Assembly: GCA_002026165.1 (NCBI GenBank)
Contig: MWOS01000093.1
Location: forward strand, 20,948 to 84,947
Direction: 5' to 3'
Origin: Prochlorococcus sp. HOT208_60m_813G15
GTDB taxonomy: Bacteria; Cyanobacteriota; Cyanobacteriia; PCC-6307; Cyanobiaceae
Length of the DNA stretch: 64,000 nucleotides
Shown here one piece after another: positions 19,667 through 27,560 of this stretch. A model generated the notes under the pieces. The model ran no database searches. It worked only from the letters and a program-made list of their open reading frames with translations, and was not told the origin of the DNA. A program made the position numbers and the translations under genes. Each line of letters begins with the position of its first letter. Within the stretch, counting starts at the first letter, position 1.

Positions 19667-21442
19667 ATGATAGCCTCTGCCCAGACAAGTAATTCTAAAT
19701 TGGCACAAACTAATAACAAGTTGACGGTTCAATCTCAAAACTTTGCTGATGATTCTTGTGCCATAAGATCTTTGGATTGGGATCGCAGTAGATTTGATAT
19801 TGAATTTGGTTTAAGAAATGGAACTACTTACAATAGTTTTATTATCAAAGGCGAGAAACTAGCAATAATTGATACTAGTCACGCAAAGTTCGAAGAATTA
19901 TGGTTTGAAGAATTATTAAAAAAGGTAAATCCGCAAGAAGTTGATTATCTAATTACTAGCCATACAGAACCTGATCATTCTGGTTTAATAGGTAATCTTT
20001 TAGAATTAAACCAAAATATAACAGTAGTTGGATCAAAATTAGCCCTTAAATTTATTGAAGACCAAATACATATTCCCTTTAAACGTCTAGAGGTTAAGAG
20101 TGGAGAGTTTTTAAATCTCGGAACTAATCCTAATAGTGGTTTAGAACATAATATTGAATTTATAAGTGCACCAAATTTGCATTGGCCAGATACCATATTT
20201 TCATATGATCACAGCACAAATGTTCTCTATACATGCGATGCTTTTGGACTCCATTATTGTTCTGACGAATTTTTTGACACTGATCAAAAAGAAATATACG
20301 ATGATTTCCGTTTTTATTACGATTGCCTCATGGGTCCAAACGCTAGAAGCGTTATGCAGGCAATTAAAAGAATAGATAAACTACCTGAATTAAAAACAAT
20401 AGCTGTTGGTCATGGGCCTTTGCTCCATAATCAGGTCAATTTTTGGAAAGGAAAATATCTAGAATGGAGTAGCAATAAAAGCAAAGGCAATGATTTTGTG
20501 TCAGTCTGCTACATAAGCGACTATGGTTATTGTGATCGACTCAGTCAAGCGATATCTCATGGAATTAGTAAAGCAGATGCACAGGTTCAATTAATAGATT
20601 TAAGATCCTCTGACCCGCAAGAATTAACAAGTTTGATTTCCGAATCAAAAGCAGTAGTCATTCCCACATGGCCTATAGACTCAGATAATGAATTAAAAGA
20701 ATCTCTCGGTACTTTATTTGCAGCACTAAAGCCAAAACAATTTACAGCAGTTTATGATTCATTTGGTGGAAATGATGAACCTATAGATTCTTTAGCAAAT
20801 AAATTAAGAGAACTTGGTCAAAAAGAAGCTTTCTCTCCCTTAAGAGTTAAAAATATTCCAGATCCGATTGTTTATCAACAATTCGAAGAAGCTGGAACTG
20901 ATTTGGGTCAATTGATCAATAAAAAGAAGAATATTGCCTCTATGAAGAGCCTTGATTCAAATTTAGATAAAGCGTTAGGTAGATTGAGTGGAGGATTATA
21001 TGTAGTAACAGCTAGTCAAGGGGAAGGTTCGACATTTAGACAAAGTGCAATGGTCGCAAGTTGGGTTAGTCAAGCAAGCTTTTCACCACCAGGTATTACA
21101 GTTGCAGTAGCAAAAGATAGAGCTATTGAATCATATATGCAAGTTGGTAAAGGTTTTGTTGTGAATATCTTGAGAGAAGATAACTATCAAAAAATGTTCA
21201 GACATTTTTTAAAAAGATTTGCCCCTGGAGCTGATAGATTTGCGGATGTAGATGTAATTAGCAACATCGCTGAAGGAGGACCTGTTCTCTCAGATTCACT
21301 CGCCTTTTTAGATTGTAAAGTTAGCTCCAGACTAGAGACTCCAGACCATTGGATAATTTACGGAATTGTTGAAAATGGTAATGTTTCTGACTTATCATGT
21401 AAGACAGCAGTTCATCACAGAAAAGTTGCTAATCACTATTAG
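19667..21442 (+). CDS. flv3: Flavodiiron protein, class B (Flv3-type) with intact diiron site
   Basis: The 591-residue protein has a metallo-beta-lactamase diiron domain, a flavodoxin domain and a C-terminal flavin reductase domain, the three-part form found in oxygenic phototrophs. All diiron ligands are present: His99, Glu101, Asp103, His104, His172, Asp191 and His249. Flv3 with Flv1 reduces O2 to water behind photosystem I as an electron safety valve. The partner gene follows after 16 bases. I name it flv3 because class B proteins (Flv3/Flv4) keep the ligands and the neighbour lacks them. Confidence 0.92.
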   Translation: MIASAQTSNSKLAQTNNKLTVQSQNFADDSCAIRSLDWDRSRFDIEFGLRNGTTYNSFIIKGEKLAIIDTSHAKFEELWFEELLKKVNPQEVDYLITSHTEPDHSGLIGNLLELNQNITVVGSKLALKFIEDQIHIPFKRLEVKSGEFLNLGTNPNSGLEHNIEFISAPNLHWPDTIFSYDHSTNVLYTCDAFGLHYCSDEFFDTDQKEIYDDFRFYYDCLMGPNARSVMQAIKRIDKLPELKTIAVGHGPLLHNQVNFWKGKYLEWSSNKSKGNDFVSVCYISDYGYCDRLSQAISHGISKADAQVQLIDLRSSDPQELTSLISESKAVVIPTWPIDSDNELKESLGTLFAALKPKQFTAVYDSFGGNDEPIDSLANKLRELGQKEAFSPLRVKNIPDPIVYQQFEEAGTDLGQLINKKKNIASMKSLDSNLDKALGRLSGGLYVVTASQGEGSTFRQSAMVASWVSQASFSPPGITVAVAKDRAIESYMQVGKGFVVNILREDNYQKMFRHFLKRFAPGADRFADVDVISNIAEGGPVLSDSLAFLDCKVSSRLETPDHWIIYGIVENGNVSDLSCKTAVHHRKVANHY

Positions 21443-21458
21443 AAAATAAGTCTTTTAA

Positions 21459-23261
21459 ATGTCAGATATTAATATAGGCTTAGTTGAAGAAAATCAAAAT
21501 TTATCAGAATTTGAAATTACTGAAAATTTTTCTTGTGTAAGATTCTTAGACCAAAATAAAGAAAGATTTGAACTTGAATTTAACCTTGAGAAAGGAACCT
21601 CTTTTAATACTTTTTTTATTAGAAGTCATGAGGAACTTTTTATTATTCATCCACCTGAAAAACAATATTTAAATACCTTTAATAAAGTAATTTCCAGGTT
21701 TTGCGATCAATTTAAATTAGATAAAATCAACTTCATTTCTGGTCATATTAATCCCCAAATTATTGAAACTATAAAAAATATAAGTACCCAATTTCAAAAA
21801 ACAACTATTACTTGCTCTAATCCAGGTTATAAACTTATTAGCGAACTTTGGAATCAAAGAAATCCTACCTTAGAAAACTTTATTGAAATTCAATTACCTG
21901 AAATAAACATAATCAAAAAAGAACATAATTTAGAATTAGATAACATTTCACTTGAGTTAATTCCTATACCAACAGCACGTTGGCCTGGTGGCCTGATAAT
22001 TTATGAACGTAATCAAGAAATACTTCTTAGTGAAAAAATTTTCTCTGCTCATATTGCTTCTGCTGATTGGTCTGAAACAAATCGTGTTAGTACAGAAATT
22101 GATAGGAAACATTTTTATGATTGCTTGATGGCACCAATGTCTAATCAAGTAGTATCAATAACTGAAAAAATTTCAGATTATGACATTAAAACTATTGCAC
22201 CATTACATGGTCCCGCGATCGAATACAGCTTAAAAAGCTTTTTAAATGACTATATTAGATGGGGAGAGAATCTCTCAACAAATAATCCTAAGATCGCCCT
22301 GATATATGCAAGTGCATATGGAAATACAGCCTCAATAGGTGATGCATTGGCTAAAGGGATAAATAGAACTTCTGTAGAAGTTGAAAGTATTAATTGTGAA
22401 TTTACACCTAATGATGTACTTGTAAAATCTATCCAAAATGCTGATGGATATTTAATAGGCTCACCAACATTGGGTGGTCACGCCCCAACTCCAATAGTTA
22501 GTGCACTAGGAACATTGTTAGCAGAAGGTAATAGAGATAAGCCAGTGGGAATTTTTGGGAGTTTTGGCTGGAGCGGCGAAGCTATAGATTTACTTGAAAC
22601 AAAATTAAAAGACGGTGGTTTTAAGTTTAGTTTTGACCCTATAAGGATTAAATTCAGTCCAAACAAACCAAAGATTAAAGAGTTAGAAGAAATAGGAACT
22701 CACTTTGGAAGAAAAATCATAAAAAAAGCAAAGAAAAAACCCAGAAAATCAGATACTGGAATGATTACAAGCAAAACTGATCCAAAGCTACAAGCTCTTG
22801 GAAGAGTAATTGGTTCTCTTTGTGTCCTTACAGCCTCTAAAGGCAAAGATGAGAATAATATTAAAGGAGCTATGCTTGCATCTTGGGTTAGTCAAGCAAG
22901 TTTTTCTCCGCCCGGGTTAAGTATTGCAGTAGCAAAAGATAGATCGGTAGAGTCTCTTCTGCAAATAGGAGATTCATTCGCATTAAATATTCTTAGTGAA
23001 AAAGATTTTAAAGAACCTTTGAAAAGATTCACCAAGCCCTTTGCACCTGGAGAAGATAGATTTGAAGGAATAAATATTGAATTAACTCCTAATGAGCAGA
23101 TAATCATTCCTGAATCGCTCGCATGGTTAGATGCTTCTGTCAAAGAAAGAATGGAATGTGGGGATCATTGGGTAATTTACGCTGAAGTACAACACGGTAA
23201 TATACTAAAATCCGATAGTCTAACGGCAGTTCATCACCGCAAAACAGGTGCTAACTATTAA
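21459..23261 (+). CDS. flv1: Flavodiiron protein, class A (Flv1-type) with substituted diiron ligands
   Basis: The 600-residue protein has the same three domains as flv3 but lacks the canonical metal site. The HxExDH motif reads HINPQI at 96-101, the next His is Arg174, and the Asp position lies in LLSEKIF. Only scattered ligands such as the His in LHGP remain. This is the known class A pattern (Flv1/Flv2), in which the partner works as a heterodimer with the class B protein. The flavodoxin domain (IALIYASAYGNTASIGDAL) and the flavin reductase domain (ASWVSQASFSPPG) look intact. Confidence 0.92.
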   Translation: MSDINIGLVEENQNLSEFEITENFSCVRFLDQNKERFELEFNLEKGTSFNTFFIRSHEELFIIHPPEKQYLNTFNKVISRFCDQFKLDKINFISGHINPQIIETIKNISTQFQKTTITCSNPGYKLISELWNQRNPTLENFIEIQLPEINIIKKEHNLELDNISLELIPIPTARWPGGLIIYERNQEILLSEKIFSAHIASADWSETNRVSTEIDRKHFYDCLMAPMSNQVVSITEKISDYDIKTIAPLHGPAIEYSLKSFLNDYIRWGENLSTNNPKIALIYASAYGNTASIGDALAKGINRTSVEVESINCEFTPNDVLVKSIQNADGYLIGSPTLGGHAPTPIVSALGTLLAEGNRDKPVGIFGSFGWSGEAIDLLETKLKDGGFKFSFDPIRIKFSPNKPKIKELEEIGTHFGRKIIKKAKKKPRKSDTGMITSKTDPKLQALGRVIGSLCVLTASKGKDENNIKGAMLASWVSQASFSPPGLSIAVAKDRSVESLLQIGDSFALNILSEKDFKEPLKRFTKPFAPGEDRFEGINIELTPNEQIIIPESLAWLDASVKERMECGDHWVIYAEVQHGNILKSDSLTAVHHRKTGANY

Positions 23262-23278
23262 ATTTATTTATCTAATTT

Positions 23279-23803
23279 ATGACTGAAACAAAAGATCTAA
23301 TAATCATTACGGCTAGTTGTGGTAAAAATCTAGAACTTTCTAAAAAATTTCTTGAAAAAAGTAATGAACTTAAAATAAGTTCTGAAATTTTAGATCTTAC
23401 CACCCTTGATATTCCATTATTTAATCCAAGAATTCACAGCAAAGAAAATATTCCAAATGAAATAGAAGAATTAAAAAAAAAGCTTTTCAAGATTGAAAGG
23501 TGGGTGATTTGTGCCCCTGAATATAATGGATCTATACCTCCCATTCTCTCCAACTTCATAGCATGGCTTTCTATTTCTGGAGATGACTTTAGGAATTTAT
23601 TTAATGGTCAACCGATTGCAATTGCAACATTTTCTGGTGGCATAGGGTTAGAACTACTTACCTCATTACGCATTCAATTAGTGCATTTAGGAAGTCAAGT
23701 ATTAGGAAGACAACTTTTGTCCTCATATAGTAAACCTATAGATACAAAAACTATTGAAGATATTATTCAAAGACTTTTACAAATGAAAAAACTAAAAACA
23801 TAA
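23279..23803 (+). CDS. NAD(P)H-dependent FMN reductase-like flavoprotein
   Basis: The 174-residue flavodoxin-fold protein has the family signature APEYNGSIPPILSNFIAWLS, which holds the FMN phosphate and dimer surface. It resembles SsuE/azoreductase-type NADPH-dependent FMN reductases. It starts 17 bases after flv1 in the same direction, so it probably shares the operon and may supply reduced flavin or electrons. That link is inferred from position only. It is convergent with the PBP2 gene. Confidence 0.85.
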   Translation: MTETKDLIIITASCGKNLELSKKFLEKSNELKISSEILDLTTLDIPLFNPRIHSKENIPNEIEELKKKLFKIERWVICAPEYNGSIPPILSNFIAWLSISGDDFRNLFNGQPIAIATFSGGIGLELLTSLRIQLVHLGSQVLGRQLLSSYSKPIDTKTIEDIIQRLLQMKKLKT

Positions 23804-23825
23804 ACATTTAAAACCTAATAAAATT

Positions 23826-25617
23826 TCATTCTTTTTCATTCCAAACTTTCAAAATTTCTCTAGCCATAGGCAGTGCATGAACAGATCCTCCACCAGGAGT
23901 ATTTTGTGCAAAAGCAACTATAAGTAATTCGCTTTTTTCAGAGGGAGTAAAGCAAACGAACCAAGCGTGATCTAAGCCACCTTCTCCATCTTCAGCAGTT
24001 CCAGTTTTGCCTGAAACTGGAGGTAAATTTGAAACTCCATAATTAATTGATACTCCTGTGCCAGACTCGACTACTTTCCTGAGACCACTTTTTATCAACT
24101 GAATATTTTGTGTTTCAATGTCAATTGGGATACGTTTTTTATCTAAAAGACTTTCTGCACCTTTTTTAGTCAAATGTGGGGTTACTAGATAACCTCCATT
24201 TGCAATTGCAGCATATGCTCTAGCTATTTGAATAGGGGTAACTTGTACAACAAATTGTCCAATAGACATACTAGCAATATCTTCTGGAACCCAAGGGGTT
24301 CTTCCTGGTTGCCCCCATCCTCTGCCTTCTTTAGCCCATTCACTGCTAGCTACTAATCCTATATTTTCTTGTTCGGAAATTTCAATTCCAGATAAAGAAT
24401 TAAAACCAAGCTTTCGTGAGACCTTATAAATTTCATCAACTCCTACTCCATAACCTACTTGATAAAAAAAATGTATTACTAGAAACTCTTAAGGCATCTT
24501 CATATCCTATTGTCCCGAAGCCTAAGTCATTATGCTCTCTAAAACATTGACTCCCATAAGTTAAACATGGTTTCGTATCTAACATGGTTTCTTTAGGGAA
24601 TTTTCCACTTTCCAAGCCAGCTAAAGCCGTTACAATTTTCCAAACACTTCCTGGATCATAAGCATTTAACGCCCTATTAAAAAGAGGTTTTTCAGGAGAA
24701 TTAAATATTTTATTGTATTCTTTTTCAGGCTTAAAATCCTGTGAAAAAAAATTCAAATCGAAATTAGGCCTACTCACCATTGCTCTAATTGCACCATCTC
24801 TTGGATCCATCACTATTATCGCTCCAGCTTTTTTGTCTTTAAGAACTTCCTCAGCAACTAATTGCAGATTAAGGTCGATTGTTAATTCAATATCATTACC
24901 TTGTACTGGAGGTCTTATACCCAATGATCTTTGAAATTTTCCTAATGAATTTACTTCAACCATTTCTCCACCCCATTCACCTCTTATAAAATCTTCGTAT
25001 ACATATTCAATTCCAGTTCTTCCTATTAAATCATTTAATTTATAACCTTTCTTAGATAAGAACTTATATTCTGATTCATTAATTGGCTGAGTATAACCAA
25101 TTACATGGGCAGCAAGTGATTTATAAGGATAATTTCTAATTAATTTGGTAGCTATTTCAAAACTAATTAAATTAGCTTCATTTTCCTTGAATTTTATTAA
25201 TTGATCTTCATTTAAATCATCAAGGATAGTAATTGAAAGTTTTTGGTTATTTAGACCATTTGCATATTGTTTTTGAATTTCATTGCTATCAATATTTAAC
25301 AAATTAGAAATAATTGATTTATGTTTTTCCCAATTTTTTTTATTTACCAATTGAGGCTTTACTATTAAGGAATATTTAACTCTACTATCTGCTAAAACAT
25401 AACCGTTTTTATCGAGTATTCTTCCGCGTATTGGCTGTGAAGCAATAAGTCTGATCCTATTTTCATCTGACATCTTCTTAAAAGATTCATAATTTAAAAG
25501 TTGCAAAAAAATTAATCTAAATAGAATCAATAAAAAAGAAATGGAAGAGAAAATAAGTAAAACTAATGGTTGTCTCTTTAATGAAAAAAGTTTTGTATTG
25601 GGACTTGTTTTTATCAA
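23826..25617 (-). pseudogene. mrdA: Penicillin-binding protein 2 (MrdA-type transpeptidase), one-base frameshift
   Basis: The first frame starts at ATG 25617 with a membrane anchor and a dimerisation domain (PIRGRILDKNGYVLADSR, IGRTGIEYVYE). It has the catalytic PGSVWK serine motif and the VSSNTFF (SxN) motif, but ends in a stop at 24436. From an eight-A run (24464-24471, read as eight T) the adjacent frame continues YQVGYGVGVDEIYKVSRKLG without a stop. It carries the KTG motif VSGKTGTAEDG to 23826. With one A removed the product is 596 residues, a normal PBP2 length. This enzyme cross-links side-wall peptidoglycan and is usually essential, so a sequencing error or slippage rescue is more likely than loss. 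Confidence 0.88.
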
Positions 25618-25628
25618 AAATATAAAAT

Positions 25629-25772
25629 TTATTTAAATAGTGTTTTTTCCAATAAATCAATTGTTGATTTTATCTCTTTAAGTCTAGTAATTAAATCTTT
25701 ATAGTCACTATCTTCATTGTTCAGATTAAAAGTATCATTTTCAATATTATTTGAATTCAAATTTCCACTCAT
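25629..25772 (-). CDS. Possible 47-residue acidic/helical protein, unknown
   Basis: A short frame runs from ATG 25772 to TAA 25629, twelve bases before the PBP2 start on the same strand. The peptide has an Asn-rich N-terminal half and a predicted amphipathic helix at the end (DLITRLKEIKSTIDLLEKTLF). That heptad-like pattern is unlikely by chance and suggests a small coiled-coil partner. I know no family for it. Confidence 0.5.
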   Translation of the reverse strand: MSGNLNSNNIENDTFNLNNEDSDYKDLITRLKEIKSTIDLLEKTLFK

Positions 25773-25889
25773 AAACTTATACTTTTTTAAGCAATTATTT
25801 CAATTAACATAATCTTAAATAAAAAAATATATTTTTCAAAATAATATTAAATTAAATACTGAAGAAATATCAAAAACAAATTAATTTAA

Positions 25890-26489
25890 TTAATCTATTT
25901 TTTGTTCAAAATAAGGATTACAACTATTCTTTGATATCCCCAAAGACCATCCAATAAATGAAGAAATAAATATTGTGACGATTAACGGCAAAATGGCTTG
26001 TTGAGTATTTACGAGACTAAACCACTCCCTCCAGCTATTAAAAAATCTTTCTCTTTGAAATTTTCTTCTTTCATTTTCTAATAATCTCGCTTTTTTGGCG
26101 AAAGATTTTGTAACCCAATTTTCAAAAGGTATCTTTTTAATAATCGCCATTTTTCTCTCCACTTCTAATAATTGTCCGGAACTAAGATAAGGATGAAATG
26201 TACTTATCAATTCAAGAGTTTTTAAAAACATTTCAACAGTTGCATCTTTTATGATCTTTTGCTCATGACTTAAATCAGCCCACTCTATTTCTGGATAAAA
26301 ACGGTTCCTATTTGGTGAAATTTGATCCTCTGACATTTGACCAGGTTCTCTAAGCCATCTATTAGTATTTTCATCAAACCTCCTCCAGTACAAAAAAGGG
26401 TTTATAAAAATTTTTTTACCAGATATTTTAACGACATCTTGTTGAAGATGATTAGTTATATTTCTGTCAGATTTTTTGTGTTTTTTCAA
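25890..26489 (-). CDS. Conserved protein with C-terminal membrane span, unknown
   Basis: The 199-residue protein starts with a basic segment. Aromatic-rich motifs follow (FINPFLYWRRFDENTNRWLREPG), and a single hydrophobic span lies near 164-184 (AILPLIVTIFISSFIGWSLG). The YWRR and RWLREPGQM motifs look conserved, but I cannot name a family. It lies downstream of the nuclease gene on the same strand, 81 bases away, so the two may be co-expressed. Confidence 0.75.
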   Translation of the reverse strand: MKKHKKSDRNITNHLQQDVVKISGKKIFINPFLYWRRFDENTNRWLREPGQMSEDQISPNRNRFYPEIEWADLSHEQKIIKDATVEMFLKTLELISTFHPYLSSGQLLEVERKMAIIKKIPFENWVTKSFAKKARLLENERRKFQRERFFNSWREWFSLVNTQQAILPLIVTIFISSFIGWSLGISKNSCNPYFEQKID

Positions 26490-26570
26490 AAGTTTAAATT
26501 TAAAACTTAATTTAAGATTATCTTTTTTTCACTAGTTTTCCAGAAATATCAAAAAATCTTTTATTAGCAT

Positions 26571-27287
26571 TTAACTGATTGATAATTGCCAACGCTTTTT
26601 TAAATAATTACATTGTTCGCAATTAAGAGATGGTTTTGGAAAAACATCCGAACGTAATAAATTGACTGTATCAATTATTTTACGTTCTACCCATGATGTA
26701 GAACAATCTAATTTGATTAAATATGCATCGAAATTTAATTGGTTATTAAAAAACTTTTCATTTTTTCTTCCATTAAAGTATACAAGGTATGCTTCATTAG
26801 AAACTTGAAAACCATTTTTCTTAAATAACCACTGATACATCTCCAATTGTCTCTTGTAAGCTTTTGCATACTCGTATTTATTAAAAGTCTCCGACCAATC
26901 AAAATTATTTCTAGATGTTGCTTTTACATCAACGATGATAAGATCACCATTTTTTTTCTGCCAAATATCATCAACCGCTCCCCCAAAATCATATTTATGC
27001 TCAATTGATTTATATCTTATCCCTTGAAAATTATTTCTCCAGCGTTCTAAATCTTTGTGCTTGAAAGGAACAGCATCAATAACATTTTTAAGCAATAAAG
27101 GATGAGGCTCCTGAATTCTTCTATAGTGATCAAATTCATTTTTACATAGATTATCTACTGCTATATTTAGAGTAAAAGGTAACGAAGGTGGTTTTATTTG
27201 ATACTTTTTATCGAGTACACAACATCTCGGACAGCTAAGATATTTTTCAACAGTAGATCTACTTAATTTAATAATTTCACTCATCAC
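26571..27287 (-). CDS. RecB/Cas4-like PD-(D/E)XK nuclease with terminal cysteine pairs
   Basis: The 238-residue single-domain protein has the nuclease core. Asp106 (in GGAVDDIW), Asp120 and Lys122 (in IVDVKAT) form the D...DxK metal site. KRQLEMYQWL gives the QxxxY motif (Gln147, Tyr151) of RecB-family nucleases. Cysteines 19, 22 and 23 (SCPRCC) and 223 and 226 (CEQC) lie at both ends. This placement recalls the Fe-S cluster clamps of Cas4 and AddB. No cas genes, helicase or CRISPR array is near. It is likely a DNA exonuclease for repair or recombination; the substrate is unknown. Confidence 0.82.
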   Translation of the reverse strand: MMSEIIKLSRSTVEKYLSCPRCCVLDKKYQIKPPSLPFTLNIAVDNLCKNEFDHYRRIQEPHPLLLKNVIDAVPFKHKDLERWRNNFQGIRYKSIEHKYDFGGAVDDIWQKKNGDLIIVDVKATSRNNFDWSETFNKYEYAKAYKRQLEMYQWLFKKNGFQVSNEAYLVYFNGRKNEKFFNNQLNFDAYLIKLDCSTSWVERKIIDTVNLLRSDVFPKPSLNCEQCNYLKKRWQLSIS

Positions 27288-27440
27288 AATTTAAATCTAA
27301 TTTAAATAATTTGATAATTTAACCTCACTCAATAAATTCATTGTTCTAATATCGCACTAAGACAAGAGTAAATTTTGAGTTAGAAACAAGTGCTTATCAA
27401 AAGTATTACTAACATTATGAAAGTTAGAAAAACTTTCCTA

Positions 27441-27492
27441 ACTAATTGTAGATAATTAGTTAAAAATTACAATTAAATTACTAATTATCTAC
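27441..27492. repeat. Nested inverted repeats upstream of the TPR-sulfotransferase gene
   Basis: GTAGATAATTAGT (27448-27460) is perfectly inverted at 27480-27492, with 19 bases between. The left arm also pairs internally, since ACTAATT at 27441-27447 is inverted at 27454-27460. A further short pair, AGTTAG near 27423 and CTAACT near 27437, lies just upstream. Alternative hairpins are therefore possible in RNA. No T-run follows in either direction, so it is not a simple terminator. Confidence 0.7.
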
Positions 27493-27526
27493 TTAATAAA
27501 CAATTTATAAAACTTTGCATTAAGAC

Positions 27527-27532
27527 TATAAT
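27527..27532 (+). promoter_or_regulatory. Putative -10 box for the TPR-sulfotransferase gene
   Basis: A perfect TATAAT stands 28 bases before the ATG at 27561. It is preceded by AT-rich sequence without a clear -35 box, which is usual for this lineage. Transcription would begin near 27539, giving a leader of about 20 bases and placing the inverted repeats upstream of the promoter. Confidence 0.45.
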
Positions 27533-27560
27533 CGCTATATAGAAACTATCTTCATGAATA

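Larger units (their letters stand above)
27288..27560. other. Gene-free stretch between nuclease and TPR-sulfotransferase genes
   Basis: No open frame longer than a dozen codons is seen. The left half is plain AT-rich sequence. The right half holds the nested inverted repeats at 27423-27492 and a consensus -10 box, both listed separately. It should contain the divergent promoters of both flanking genes. Confidence 0.6.
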
